From assembly GCF_009711225.1 (NCBI RefSeq), contig NZ_WMIE01000015.1:1-64000 (forward strand): a DNA stretch of 64,000 bases, in the 5' to 3' direction. The stretch's first letter is position 1. Every line of letters begins with the position of its first letter. Source of the stretch: Paracoccus aestuariivivens (GTDB lineage Bacteria > Pseudomonadota > Alphaproteobacteria > Rhodobacterales > Rhodobacteraceae). The translations under genes and the position numbers were made by a program. Positions 1 through 9,198 of this stretch are shown piece after piece. The notes below the pieces were generated by a model. The model was not told the origin of the DNA. It worked only from the letters and a program-made list of their open reading frames with translations, and did no database searches.

Positions 1-77
1 CGGTTCTCTCGGAAAAGCCGGACACCGCGTTCGCGAAGTTCGGCAGGATAGGCGGGGGTGAATTTCTGCTTCGTCAT
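1..77 (-). CDS. IS3-family transposase OrfA, N-terminal part (runs off window)
   Basis: Only the first 25 or so residues are visible, beginning MTKQKFTPAYPAELRERGVR. This is the typical start of the OrfA helix-turn-helix protein of IS3-family elements, which binds the terminal repeats. An AAGGA ribosome-binding site lies 8 bases before the ATG at 77, and a terminal-repeat-like sequence lies just outside at 103-127, so the element continues to the left of the window. Whether OrfA and OrfB are intact cannot be seen. Confidence 0.75.
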   Translation of the reverse strand, partial: MTKQKFTPAYPAELRERGVRLFREN

Positions 78-102
78 AGGGCTCATCCTTCGAGTGTTTT
101 AC

Positions 103-127
103 TCTCCGGTAAACCCGGGGCGGTTCA
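103..127. repeat. IS3-family terminal inverted repeat (one end)
   Basis: Read on the minus strand the sequence starts TGAACCGCCCCGGGTTTACC and continues to 103. It matches the usual form of an IS3-type terminus (TGA start, GC-rich core, ending about 25 bases before the orfA leader). It marks the right boundary of the IS element at 127. The other end is outside the window, so target-site duplication cannot be checked. Confidence 0.6.
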
Positions 128-244
128 CCCATATCTCCAAGGCAATCGAAAAGGGCGGAAAGCCGCCTAACCACTATGCAGCATGGCATCCGCAGCAAAT
201 CCGGGAAACCGGGATCTTGGTCGAGCCCGCCCATCTTGACCGGA

Positions 245-2671
245 CTAGGCCGCGCCGAGCAGCGCCGTCTCCTCCTTGAAGGCGAAACGGCGTGGGACGC
301 AGATGCTGTCGCGCCGCGGCCCTCGCGAAAGCTCCAGAGTAAGCAGACTGTCGTCCGGAAAGGCCGGGCTGAGCTCAAGCTTCAGATACTCGAAAAGCTG
401 CCGGTCATGGACCGCGATCATCACCTGCCGGCCATGCTCCTTCGAAAGGGTCCTGAGGAGCGCGGCGAAATGGGCGATATGGACATCGTCCATCGACTGC
501 ACCGGATCGTCGAGGATCAGCCATGGCAGATCCTTGGGGACAGCGAGATGGAGCGCTATGAACAGTGTCAACGCAGCGGTGTTGAGATTGCCTGAGCTGA
601 GCATCGCACCCGGCGTCCCGCCCGCACTGCCACCGTCACGATGCTCGGTGATCAGCGCTGGCTGCAGCTTCTGGGTCGATGCGTCTGGAATTCGAAATGC
701 CGGGACGAAGGGCTCGCCAGGCGCCAACCGCACGAAAAGGTCCCGCCAGACGCGGTTGAGACGGTCATTGAACTCCCGCCGGATGATCGCCGATCGAACC
801 GTGTCGACGGCACTGCGTATCGCATTGCCTTGGTCGCGCAGCTTTTGCGCACGCTCCAACGCTTCCTCCGCCCGCTGGAAGAACGCAAAATCTTCTGTGA
901 TCCGATCGTCGCTGACCTTGCGGCGCGCGGCTGCAGACCTGATGCCCGCAATATGGTCGCCGCCCCGGCGCCGTAGCGAGAGCCGGTTCTCCAGCACAGT
1001 CGACTGTGCCGAGAGCAGCGCCTCCAGTCGGGCCATCCCCGCCGAGAAGGTTTCGCCCTCTGCGAGCCCCTCGGCGCCGATTGAGCGCGCGAAGTCGCTG
1101 AGAGTCTCTCGTGCCGCCGAGAGCGCAACGTTGCGCGACTGTGCGGTGCTTACCAAGCGTCGTGCCGCAACGTCAGCCGCCCTCAGCTGGCCACCTTCGC
1201 GGAAAACCTCGCCGAGGCCGTCGACTTCGCTGATCAGCGCCGGGAGAAGCGCGACCCTGCGGTCGAGTGCAGCAAGTGCCTCCGCATCTGGCTTACGTGC
1301 CGCGATGGCTTCGATCTCGCGATTCAGTCGCTCGATGGTGACCTGCACCTCGCCCCGCGTTCGGCCGAGCACAAGCAATCGCTCAGCCGACGCGGACAGT
1401 GTCCGAACCTTGTGGTGGACGTGCTCGCTTAGCGGCACCTTGCCGACTTCGCTGAAATCGCGATCGCAGACCGGGCAGGTCTCGTCGGTGATAAAAGATG
1501 TGAGCTCGGCGAGCACCGAACCCAGGCTTCCAGCCGTGCTCGAGAGACGCCCGACCTCTTGGTCGATCGTATCGCGCTGGAGTTGCGCAACGTCCCGCTC
1601 GCTCTGCGCCGCGACCTCGCGCTCGAAGTCGGTACGGGCCTGATCCGCGCGACCGGACGCGTGCTTATGTTCGGTGCGAAGACGCGCTAACGCTGCATCG
1701 AGAAGCTGCTCCGGGTCGCTCGGCAGCGATACGTCAACAAGCAGCGCCTCAACACGGGCACGTATGTCGCTGGCCTTCCCTCCATGCTCGGCCTCCCAGC
1801 GCGCATACGACTCGCTTGCCTCGTCTGCTGCGGTGTTCTCGCCGCTCCCATCGTTGGTGCTGCCGGCCGCGCTGATCTCGCGCTGTATAGCACCCAGCCG
1901 GCGCTGCTGATCCGTGAGGGTGTCGAAGCTCTTGGTATCGGACGCGTCGTTGAGCGCCGCCTCGACCGCGTCCAACGTTTCCTCGGAGACCTCGATTGTC
2001 AGCCCGAGTTCGATGCACAGTGTGCGAAGCTCATTCAAGGCGGTGGCAATCTGCTGAACAACGCCATTGCGGGCCGTGCGCTGATCCGAGAGCAGCCGGT
2101 CAAGGCGAGACTTTTCATTCTCGGCCGCCAGCCATCCATCGACCGTCTTGCGGACGTTTCGGACATCGGCGAGCGGCTTGAGCCCAGCTTCGAGTGCGTC
2201 GAGGCGATCGAGTCCGAGGAGCTTGCCTACGAATTGCGAAAGCGGGGAACTCGCTTCGCTTCCGGCATCCTGATAGATCTGCAGGAGCTGACCGAGCAGC
2301 GATTGCGGCAAGAAGGAGCGCTCCCGGAAAAACTTCGCCTGCTCCGCGCCGAGCGCCGCGACGGAGTGCGCGCCAACGTCGGTCAGGAGCGATTCGTAGT
2401 CTCGCTCTGTCGCGCCAAGCGCCGTCCGCAGCACCACTTTGCCCTTGATCGATGAGCGGTGCAGCAATTGCCGCGCATAGCCCTGATCGGCGCGTTCGAG
2501 AGACTGGACACGGCCGGTAAGCGCGAGCTCGATTGATGAGAGCAGGCTCGTCTTTCCAGCGCCATTCTCGCCGTGGACGAGCACCACCTTGGCGTCGAGT
2601 GGCGCGTGGATGTGACCGCGAATGCTGCGGAAATTTGTGACGTCCAAGCTCTTGAGCAGGATATCGTTCAT
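245..2671 (-). CDS. lmuB: Rad50/SMC-like ATPase, probable LmuB of a Lamassu defence system
   Basis: An 808-residue ABC-type ATPase with the split architecture of Rad50/SMC proteins. Walker A is GENGAGKT at residues 34-41. Long Glu/Arg/Ala-rich helical arms flank a CPVC zinc-hook-like motif at 399-402. The ABC signature LSSGN is at 691-695, Walker B WLILDDP at 717-723 and the H-loop histidine about 755. The start at 2671 is chosen because its ATGA overlaps the stop of the upstream gene (stop 2668-2670); the longer open frame upstream only shadows that gene. In Lamassu systems this subunit is thought to sense foreign DNA and license the effector. The neighbours (small middle gene, SIR2 effector) fit Lamassu-Sir2. 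Alternative: a generic RecF/Rad50-like defence ATPase. The domain reading is firm; the family name is inferred from gene order. Confidence 0.8.
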   Translation of the reverse strand: MNDILLKSLDVTNFRSIRGHIHAPLDAKVVLVHGENGAGKTSLLSSIELALTGRVQSLERADQGYARQLLHRSSIKGKVVLRTALGATERDYESLLTDVGAHSVAALGAEQAKFFRERSFLPQSLLGQLLQIYQDAGSEASSPLSQFVGKLLGLDRLDALEAGLKPLADVRNVRKTVDGWLAAENEKSRLDRLLSDQRTARNGVVQQIATALNELRTLCIELGLTIEVSEETLDAVEAALNDASDTKSFDTLTDQQRRLGAIQREISAAGSTNDGSGENTAADEASESYARWEAEHGGKASDIRARVEALLVDVSLPSDPEQLLDAALARLRTEHKHASGRADQARTDFEREVAAQSERDVAQLQRDTIDQEVGRLSSTAGSLGSVLAELTSFITDETCPVCDRDFSEVGKVPLSEHVHHKVRTLSASAERLLVLGRTRGEVQVTIERLNREIEAIAARKPDAEALAALDRRVALLPALISEVDGLGEVFREGGQLRAADVAARRLVSTAQSRNVALSAARETLSDFARSIGAEGLAEGETFSAGMARLEALLSAQSTVLENRLSLRRRGGDHIAGIRSAAARRKVSDDRITEDFAFFQRAEEALERAQKLRDQGNAIRSAVDTVRSAIIRREFNDRLNRVWRDLFVRLAPGEPFVPAFRIPDASTQKLQPALITEHRDGGSAGGTPGAMLSSGNLNTAALTLFIALHLAVPKDLPWLILDDPVQSMDDVHIAHFAALLRTLSKEHGRQVMIAVHDRQLFEYLKLELSPAFPDDSLLTLELSRGPRRDSICVPRRFAFKEETALLGAA

Positions 2672-3300
2672 GGCTGTGTCTCGCCTGTATCTTGCTGCAG
2701 CGTTCGCATGATAACGGACGCCACCGCATCGGTCACCGCCTGCTCGCCGTCGCTCGAGGCCAACATCGCGGCCTCCAGAAGCTCCTGGTTCGTGCCGGCA
2801 GGCAGCGCCTTTATGAACTGCGCCATCGCCGGACCGGCCCCGTCGGTTGTCTCGCCGGCTGCGGCGGGTAAGGTGAGCGGGAGGAGCACTCGGATTCGGT
2901 CGTCGAGCTGCAATGCAGCACTTGCGTCCGCCGGCATTCCCTGATCGTCGAGCGGCACGCCCTCGACCTGCAGCACGCGGCATGTCTCCGATAGCGCTTC
3001 GATACCCTCGGCAAGAGCGGCGCCTGCAAGGATAACGGTCACGACGAACCGCGACGCCGTGACGTCGAGCGCGCGGCTCAGCGCCTCGACTCGTTGCCGG
3101 ACACGAACGCCGTCGCGGTCGCCAAAATCTCCCGTCGTGGTATCGACCAAGAGGATCAGATCCAGCCCACGCCCCTCGATGCCGCGCATGGCACCAGTGA
3201 ACGCAAATTCGACGCCGGCCACCCTGAACGGCGTAGACAGATCAACATAGCAGGCGGCGCGGAGTCGGGCCTGAATGGCCTGAACCAACGGCGCGCTCAC
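2668..3300 (-). CDS. lmuC: Small middle subunit, probable LmuC
   Basis: A 210-residue protein with no catalytic motif that I can recognise. It is rich in Ala, Leu and Val, with alternating strand/helix character in its first 100 residues. It starts with GTG at 3300, overlapping the stop of the SIR2 gene (GTGA), and its own stop overlaps the ATG of the ATPase gene (ATGA). The three genes are therefore one translationally coupled unit. In Lamassu operons a protein of about this size sits beside the SMC-like ATPase and bridges it to the effector, which is the basis for the name. By sequence alone it would be a hypothetical protein. Confidence 0.6.
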   Translation of the reverse strand: MSAPLVQAIQARLRAACYVDLSTPFRVAGVEFAFTGAMRGIEGRGLDLILLVDTTTGDFGDRDGVRVRQRVEALSRALDVTASRFVVTVILAGAALAEGIEALSETCRVLQVEGVPLDDQGMPADASAALQLDDRIRVLLPLTLPAAAGETTDGAGPAMAQFIKALPAGTNQELLEAAMLASSDGEQAVTDAVASVIMRTLQQDTGETQP

Positions 3301-5054
3301 AGCATCATCTCGGCGACGAACTCGCGCTGGAGGGTGGCGGCGTCCCCGCAGCGATCAAGCAGAGCGCCCAAGCTCACATGGGTTTCGCCGACATGGCCGG
3401 TTCGTCCCGGAGCAGCGCGAACCCGGCGAGCGCTGCTCGCGCCTCCGGCGAGCTGCTGCCAGACATGGTCGGCATGGACCACGATCGCATTGTCATTCGC
3501 GAATGCACCCTGGCTCTTGAGCGAGATCGCCTCGGTCGCGGATTTGACGAGGAAGAGCGGCCGATCAACCCCATCGGGGCGCGCGGCGCGCGCGGTCATT
3601 GCTCCGGCGTCGAGCGCAGCCGATACCGGCGCGCGCAGCTCCCAAAGACCAGCCGTTCGGCCACCCTGCAGCAGGCCGAGCGCAAGCCCGAGCCGCCCGA
3701 GGCCCATGCCGATCGCGTTCTGATCGGCGGCCATCAGATTAGGGGTCGAGGCGCAAAGCGCTTCGTAGGCGTCGGCGTTCGCCGGCAGAGCGCCGGCCCG
3801 GAATATCGCCAGCAAGCGCGACCAGATAGCGATCGCAGTGTTCACGAACGGAGTCCGGCTACGGCCGCCTGGCGGTGGAACCGCCAGATCCGCGATGTCG
3901 TCTCTCAGCTCGCCCAGCAAGGGAATGAGCGCGGCGGCAATGGCACCCTTGCCCAACGGGGCAAGGGTAAGATCGACCAGATGAGCGAGCTTATCGGTCA
4001 GGAGCTTGAGAACGAGCGCGATCAGGACCTTCTCCCCCCAGGCTCGAAGCAGTGTGGCATCATGCATCGCGGCGGGATTATGGTTATAAGCAGCCCCGTA
4101 GGACAGCCTAAGGACGTCGCGCTGTCCTGGGCGAATGGTATCCTCGCAGAAAATGTGCGCCGCCGCCGCCGGTGCACTGGGCCAAGGCCAGGCGTGGATG
4201 GCCTCAGCGCGCGAGAACAGCGTCTGTAGGTTGTTGTCCTGGATGGAGAGGCCAAGCACCATCGTCTTGTGCGAGGTCGCTAGCCCCACCATTGCTTGAC
4301 ACATCGCGGCAAAATCGTGGGACTGGGGCCACCCCATGATCTGGGTGTAGCTGCCCGTCAGGAACCGCCGAAAGACGGCAGGCTCCCGTGTCGCGTGGAT
4401 GATGCATCCGTGGAATTTCAGCAGCCGTGCGCGACCAGCGGGCCCTCTTAGCTGGTTCGGATCCACGATCACCTGCAGCATACCGCGCACGCCGCCGCTC
4501 AGTCGCTCGACGGCCGCCTCAATGAAGCCGTCCCAGTTTGCCGAGGCGATCTCCTGGACCGCACCTTCGAGGATGAGGATTGCAGTGCACAGATGCTCTG
4601 CCGCAGGAGGCGCGGGATTGGCGAACGCTTCTCGAACGTCGATCGCGTCCCACAAGATAAAATCCGAAGGCATACCCGCGATCGGAATATCCAGCACGCG
4701 CGAGTACTGGTTCCAGAGCCCGTTGATGATGGCATCATGCTCCGGCCACGTCGCCAGGGGCTGGCCGATCTGCGCCAGAACGGTCCCGGGGTCGATCTGG
4801 ACCAATCCCAGGGCCTCCTCGAGCGCCGGCATATACGTGGCAGTGGTCAGCGGGTCTGCGGCACGCTCGCGGAGATAGTCGAACGCCTTTTCGATGAGAT
4901 CCCCAAGGCTGGGCGCAAGGTGCGAAATGCCAGACCCCACCCATAAGGCGAACTCCCCATTCTCGACCGCCTCCGCGACAGTCGCGAACTCGGCTTCGAA
5001 CTTTGCAAGCACCTCGCGCACGGTAATCAGGTCGGCAGTCGGTGCCAGCGCCAC
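3297..5054 (-). CDS. lmuA: SIR2-domain effector, probable LmuA of Lamassu-Sir2
   Basis: About 585 residues. The N-terminal half carries SIR2 hallmarks: GSGIS (40-44) for NAD binding, SANWDGFIE (171-179) matching the usual TTNYDxxxE segment, KFHG (213-216), and GLSIQDNNL (268-276). SIR2 effectors in phage defence deplete NAD+ when triggered. The C-terminal 300 residues are helical and unassigned, probably the sensor or subunit interface. The frame is open up to 5222, but the region before 5054 is AT-rich, has promoter-like elements and translates into unlikely protein. GTG at 5054, preceded by GGGGAAG, is therefore preferred. First gene of a coupled operon with the next two. The SIR2 call is good; the exact start is uncertain. 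Confidence 0.75.
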   Translation of the reverse strand: MALAPTADLITVREVLAKFEAEFATVAEAVENGEFALWVGSGISHLAPSLGDLIEKAFDYLRERAADPLTTATYMPALEEALGLVQIDPGTVLAQIGQPLATWPEHDAIINGLWNQYSRVLDIPIAGMPSDFILWDAIDVREAFANPAPPAAEHLCTAILILEGAVQEIASANWDGFIEAAVERLSGGVRGMLQVIVDPNQLRGPAGRARLLKFHGCIIHATREPAVFRRFLTGSYTQIMGWPQSHDFAAMCQAMVGLATSHKTMVLGLSIQDNNLQTLFSRAEAIHAWPWPSAPAAAAHIFCEDTIRPGQRDVLRLSYGAAYNHNPAAMHDATLLRAWGEKVLIALVLKLLTDKLAHLVDLTLAPLGKGAIAAALIPLLGELRDDIADLAVPPPGGRSRTPFVNTAIAIWSRLLAIFRAGALPANADAYEALCASTPNLMAADQNAIGMGLGRLGLALGLLQGGRTAGLWELRAPVSAALDAGAMTARAARPDGVDRPLFLVKSATEAISLKSQGAFANDNAIVVHADHVWQQLAGGASSARRVRAAPGRTGHVGETHVSLGALLDRCGDAATLQREFVAEMML

Positions 5055-5092
5055 GCAGTTCCACTTCCCCGAATATGTTGATTCGTAATAGA

Positions 5093-5120
5093 TTATTATT
5101 GTCCATCGACAGGTTGTCCA
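5093..5120 (-). promoter_or_regulatory. Probable promoter of the SIR2/LmuC/LmuB operon
   Basis: On the minus strand TGGACA (5115-5120) and TAATAA (5093-5098) are separated by 16 bases, in the only AT-rich stretch upstream of the operon. A second TGGACA copy lies at 5100-5105, so the -35-like hexamer is tandemly repeated at a 15-base step. The predicted transcript start would lie about 25 bases before the GTG at 5054, leaving room for the GGGGAAG ribosome-binding site. Inferred by eye only. Confidence 0.45.
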
Positions 5121-5223
5121 GCACGAGATTGAAACTCGCCAAAATGGACCGAAACAATGCTCAGGGAGAGGTGTTGCTAAGGTCACTGAAAGCTCGAAGT
5201 TCGTCGATTGCTTGCGACCCAAT

Positions 5224-5796
5224 TCAAATCAGTCCGCCTGGGCGATCAACGTCAATAGAGCTGCTGCGGCGTGCCGGGGCATGTCGGCCCGTGTCGCGTG
5301 GAAGTGTGCCTTCAGCGCCTTTAGCCCGTCGGTGCCCTGAGGGGTGACGGTGCCGAGTTCCGCCATGTGAGCGCGAATGGCATTGGCGAGCATCGTACGC
5401 TGGTGGACCGTGAAGCTCACGCGCCTTGTGCAGCATCAGCACGGCCTGCTGGTCTTCGGTCTTCACTGCCACGAAGCGCATGGTCGGGCGGGTTACAGCC
5501 TCGCAGATCGCTTCGGCGTCAGAGGCGTCGGTCTTTCCGCGCTTCACGTAAGGCTTCACATAGGCCGGCGGCATTATCCGCACGGCATGCCCGAGGCGGC
5601 CAATCTCCCGCGCCCAGTAATGCGATGTCGCACAGGCTTCCATACCAACAAGGCAGGACGGCTGTGATGGGAAGAAGCGCAGCACATCCGCGCGGCGGAG
5701 TTTGCGACGTATGATGACGACGCCAGCGGCATCGACGGCATGGACCTGGAACACATTCTTCGCGAGGTCGAGTCCGATCGTCGCGATATCTGACAT
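5224..5796 (-). pseudogene. IS110-family transposase remnant, frameshifted and truncated
   Basis: The start (MSDIATIGLDLAKNVFQVHA) and the segment KRGKTDASDAEAICEA are the RuvC-like DEDD N-terminal domain of IS110-family transposases, with ATG at 5796 and GGAGG seven bases before it. After the segment QQAVLMLHKAREL the frame is lost near 5400-5412, and the continuation (HQRTMLANAIRAHMAELG) appears in another frame down to about 5229. The C-terminal Tnp_20 domain is missing altogether. It is inactive. It abuts the upstream end of the SIR2 operon, so its loss may mark an old insertion or deletion boundary of the defence island. Confidence 0.85.
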
Positions 5797-5804
5797 GGTG
5801 GATC

Positions 5805-5818
5805 CTCCAATATTGGAG
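5805..5818. repeat. 14-bp perfect palindrome upstream of the IS110 remnant
   Basis: CTCCAATATTGGAG reads identically on both strands and lies immediately before the ribosome-binding site of the dead IS110 transposase. It may be part of the element's subterminal or bridge-RNA region, or a promoter hairpin. The rest of 5819-6051 shows no gene. A GGGGGA ribosome-binding site (about 6040-6046) precedes the next start. Confidence 0.4.
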
Positions 5819-6051
5819 CCCTGATCATACCACGGTGCCGAATTGCGCCGCGGTCCGAATAGGGGCCGTCCACCCCATCAAAGTTGCACGCCGAAACACA
5901 GCCAGACAGATTCATCGTGAACCCGACCCACCAGATGCCGGGACTGAACACCTAGACCGTGATTGGCCTGAATCCAATCACACCCATCAGGGATTCCCTG
6001 CCAGACCCGGCTGGGCTATCGTGACGACAATTATAAGCCTCGGGGGATTCT

Positions 6052-9000
6052 ATGAAAATTAAGGCTTTTATCAGCAAGGTTCAGGCCGTGCATAAGACCG
6101 GCGTCGCGACCGAGCACTCATACCGATCCGCATTCGAGGCCCTTTTTGCCGATTTCGGCGTGACCGCCCTGAACGAACCGAAGCGCGTCAAATGCGGTGC
6201 CCCGGACTTCATCGTGTCCTCCGGAGAGCTCGTCATCGGCCACCTGGAGGCCAAGGATCTCCACGTGAGCATCCGAGGCATGAAGGATGCGAACAAGGCC
6301 CAGCAGGAGCGCTACAGGGCCGCTTTGCCCAACTTGATCTACACGAACGGCCTGGACTGGGATTTCTACCGCGACGGAGATCTGATCGCCTCCGTGACGA
6401 TCGGGGATCTGCTGGTGGGTGTTGTGCCGCGCCCCGACCGCTACGAGGCTCTCGAGCACCTCCTTCAAGAGTTCGTCAATCAGCGCCCCCAGACGATCAC
6501 CGACCCCGAGGATCTGGCCGTCCGGATGGCCGGCAAGGCCAACCTGATCAAGGACGTGCTGCGCAAGACCCTGGTCGATGACGAGGTCTTGGAAAGCGAG
6601 CTAATGTCCCAGTATCAGGCCTTCCGCGAAAACCTGATTAAGGACATCACGCCCGCGGATTTCGCCGATATATACGCGGAAACCATCGCCTACGGCATGT
6701 TCGCGGCGCGGCTTCACGATGAGACCCGGAACACGTTCAGCCGCCAAGAGGCGCTGGAACTCCTTCCGAAATCTAATCCGTTCCTGCGGGCTCTGTTCGG
6801 CTATGTGGCTGGCCATGATCTGGACGATCGGATCGCCTGGATCATCGACGATCTGGCCCGAGTTTTCCAGGCCTGCGACATCTCAAAATTGATGAAGGAC
6901 TTCGGCAGCCTGTCGGCACGCAGGGACCCCTTCATCCATTTCTATGAAACTTTCCTGGCCGCCTATAACCCGGCCAAGCGCAAGGCCCGAGGCGTATGGT
7001 ATACGCCGGAGCCGGTGGTGGAATTCATCGTCCGGGCCGTAGACGATGTCCTGCAGAGCGAGTTTGGCCTCGCCGACGGTCTCGCCGATGTCTCTAAGGT
7101 CAAACTGGACTGGGACACCGGTCAGACCGACAAGAAGGGCAAGGCTGTCACGATCAAGAAGGAGGTCCATCGCGTCCAGATCCTCGACCCGGCCACCGGG
7201 ACCGGGACCTTCCTGGCAGAGGTGATCAAGCAGATCGCGCCCAAGGTCAAAGGCGTCGCGCCGGGCATGTGGTCGAGCTATATCGAATCGGACCTAATCC
7301 CTCGACTTCATGGGTTTGAGTTGCTTATGGCCTCCTACGCGATGTGCCATATGAAGCTCGACATGATTCTGACCGAGATGGGCTACAAACCGGCAAAGCA
7401 GCCCCCTCGCCTCTCCGTCTACCTGACTAACTCGCTGGAGGAGGGCGAGCCCGCAAACCAGACCCTGCCCTTCACGCAGTGGCTGAGCCGGGAGGCCAAG
7501 GGTGCCAACACCATCAAGCGGGACATGCCTATCATGTGTGTCCTAGGAAACCCTCCATATTCCGGGGAAAGCTCCAACAAGGGCCAGTGGGCCATGGACC
7601 TGATTTCGGCCTACAAGGTCGAGCCTGGCGGCAAGACGAAGCTCCAGGAACGTAACTCGAAGTGGATCAATGACGACTACGTCAAGTTCATTCGCTTCGC
7701 CGAGCACATGATCGAGAAAACCGGCGAGGGTGTTCTGGGTTTCATTACGAACCACGGATACATCAACAACCCGACCTTCCGAGGTATGCGCTGGCGCCTG
7801 ATGCAGAGCTTCGACAAGCTCTACATCATCGATTTGCACGGAAACTCCAACAAGAAGGAGGTCGCGCCGGACGGTTCCAACGATGTCAACGTGTTCGACA
7901 TCAAACAGGGGGTGGCAATCATCCTAGGCGTCAAGCACCGCACGAAGGATAAGCTGGCAAAGAAGACCCCCGCCGAGGTGAACCACGCCGAAATGTGGGG
8001 ACCTCGCAGGAGGAAATACGACAGCCTTCAGAAGGCGAGTCTCAAAGGCATCTCCTGGAATAAGCTGGATCCTGATCCACGCTACCTGATGTTCTACCCG
8101 ATCAACCGAGACCTTCTCGAGGCATATGATAGCGGATTCGCCCTGACGGAGTTTTTCCCCGTCAATTCCGTGGGGATTGTCACTGCGAATGACGGCTTGA
8201 CGATCGACATGGATCGGGATGCGCTCTCTGCCCGCGTGAAGGCCTTTGCGGACATGGAGCCGGGGGACGCGCTGCAGAAATATGCCCGGCGGAAGAACGG
8301 AAAAATTTCAGAAGCTGAAGATTGGAAGGTCGGATGGGCGCAAAAGGATATTGCGAACAGTCTGCCTAAACTCGATCCGGTCCCGATCCATTATCGTCCC
8401 CTAGACATCCGTTGGACATATTTCACCGGAACGTCCCGCGGTTTCCATTGTCGCCCCCGAGGCGAGGTGATGCGCCATTTGGTCGGCCATGAGAATCTTG
8501 CAATTTGCGCGCCAGGCCAGACGAAAGACGGGCTTGGTGGTATCGTGGTCAAATCTATCGCGGGGCACAAAACCTTCTCGGCCTATGATATCAACTCGGT
8601 CTATCCGCTCTATCTCCACCCAGAAGAGCAGGACTTGGACCAAGGGCGCCGTGTGAACTTCGACCCCAAGCTATGGAAGAAGATGCGCTCAAAGGCATCT
8701 CATCCGATCCATGGAAGTCCTGACGAACTGGCGACTTTCGACTACATCTATGGTGTCCTGAACTGCCAGGAGTATCTTCAGACCTTCGAGGAATTCCTCC
8801 GCATCGATACGCCACGCATTCCATGGCCCGCTAACTCGGACGAGTTCTGGGACATCTCCGCCAAAGGCGCACAGCTTCGCGCGCTGCATCTCCTGGATCC
8901 TGCGGCCGTAGGGGAGACCCCCTACCCGTTCATGGGCGACGGGGACAACGTGGTGGACACGCCGAAGCTGGAGGGCGGCCGCATATGGATTAACGCCACC

Positions 9001-9198
9001 CAATGCTTCGACAACGTGCCTTCCGCCTCCTGGAATGCCTATATCGGCGGCTATCAGCCCGGCCAGAAATGGCTCAAGGATCGCAAGGGTCGCGCCCTGA
9101 CATTCGATGACGTGAAGCACTTCCAGCGCATCCTGAAAGTCCTATGCGAGGCCGGGCAAATCGCGAAAACGATCAAGATGACCCTAACCCCGCCATGA
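6052..9198 (+). CDS. Single-chain nuclease-N6-adenine methylase-specificity protein (type ISP/IIG-like)
   Basis: 1048 residues combining restriction and modification. The N-terminus has a PD-(D/E)XK-type nuclease signature (D52 in APDFIV, then E66-A-K68 in HLEAKD). The centre holds an adenine-N6 methylase: motif I DPATGTGTF (379-387) and catalytic NPPY (500-503), preceded by the GVWYTPEPVV entry helix. The last 400 residues resemble the specificity region of type ISP enzymes, including YIGGYQPGQKWLKDRKGR near the C-terminus. Classical type ISP enzymes are about 1600 residues because they carry a superfamily 2 helicase between nuclease and methylase; here the link is methylase-only, so it is shorter and closer to IIG in layout. 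It would need no partner to methylate and cut DNA. Its stop overlaps the ATG of a truncated metallophosphatase gene. Confidence 0.85.
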   Translation: MKIKAFISKVQAVHKTGVATEHSYRSAFEALFADFGVTALNEPKRVKCGAPDFIVSSGELVIGHLEAKDLHVSIRGMKDANKAQQERYRAALPNLIYTNGLDWDFYRDGDLIASVTIGDLLVGVVPRPDRYEALEHLLQEFVNQRPQTITDPEDLAVRMAGKANLIKDVLRKTLVDDEVLESELMSQYQAFRENLIKDITPADFADIYAETIAYGMFAARLHDETRNTFSRQEALELLPKSNPFLRALFGYVAGHDLDDRIAWIIDDLARVFQACDISKLMKDFGSLSARRDPFIHFYETFLAAYNPAKRKARGVWYTPEPVVEFIVRAVDDVLQSEFGLADGLADVSKVKLDWDTGQTDKKGKAVTIKKEVHRVQILDPATGTGTFLAEVIKQIAPKVKGVAPGMWSSYIESDLIPRLHGFELLMASYAMCHMKLDMILTEMGYKPAKQPPRLSVYLTNSLEEGEPANQTLPFTQWLSREAKGANTIKRDMPIMCVLGNPPYSGESSNKGQWAMDLISAYKVEPGGKTKLQERNSKWINDDYVKFIRFAEHMIEKTGEGVLGFITNHGYINNPTFRGMRWRLMQSFDKLYIIDLHGNSNKKEVAPDGSNDVNVFDIKQGVAIILGVKHRTKDKLAKKTPAEVNHAEMWGPRRRKYDSLQKASLKGISWNKLDPDPRYLMFYPINRDLLEAYDSGFALTEFFPVNSVGIVTANDGLTIDMDRDALSARVKAFADMEPGDALQKYARRKNGKISEAEDWKVGWAQKDIANSLPKLDPVPIHYRPLDIRWTYFTGTSRGFHCRPRGEVMRHLVGHENLAICAPGQTKDGLGGIVVKSIAGHKTFSAYDINSVYPLYLHPEEQDLDQGRRVNFDPKLWKKMRSKASHPIHGSPDELATFDYIYGVLNCQEYLQTFEEFLRIDTPRIPWPANSDEFWDISAKGAQLRALHLLDPAAVGETPYPFMGDGDNVVDTPKLEGGRIWINATQCFDNVPSASWNAYIGGYQPGQKWLKDRKGRALTFDDVKHFQRILKVLCEAGQIAKTIKMTLTPP

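Noticed and set aside
276-1643. 455-residue plus-strand frame over the ATPase gene
   Set aside because: Ser/Arg-rich shadow of the GC-rich minus-strand gene, with no motifs.
2672-2983. Extension of the Rad50-like ATPase frame to a 912-residue protein
   Set aside because: The extra 104 residues are Arg/Ala-rich noise that overlaps the middle gene; the overlapping ATGA start at 2671 is much more likely.
5055-5222. Longer N-terminus of the SIR2 protein from 5222
   Set aside because: The region is AT-rich, holds promoter-like elements and translates into an unlikely sequence; the SIR2 fold begins well after the GTG at 5054.
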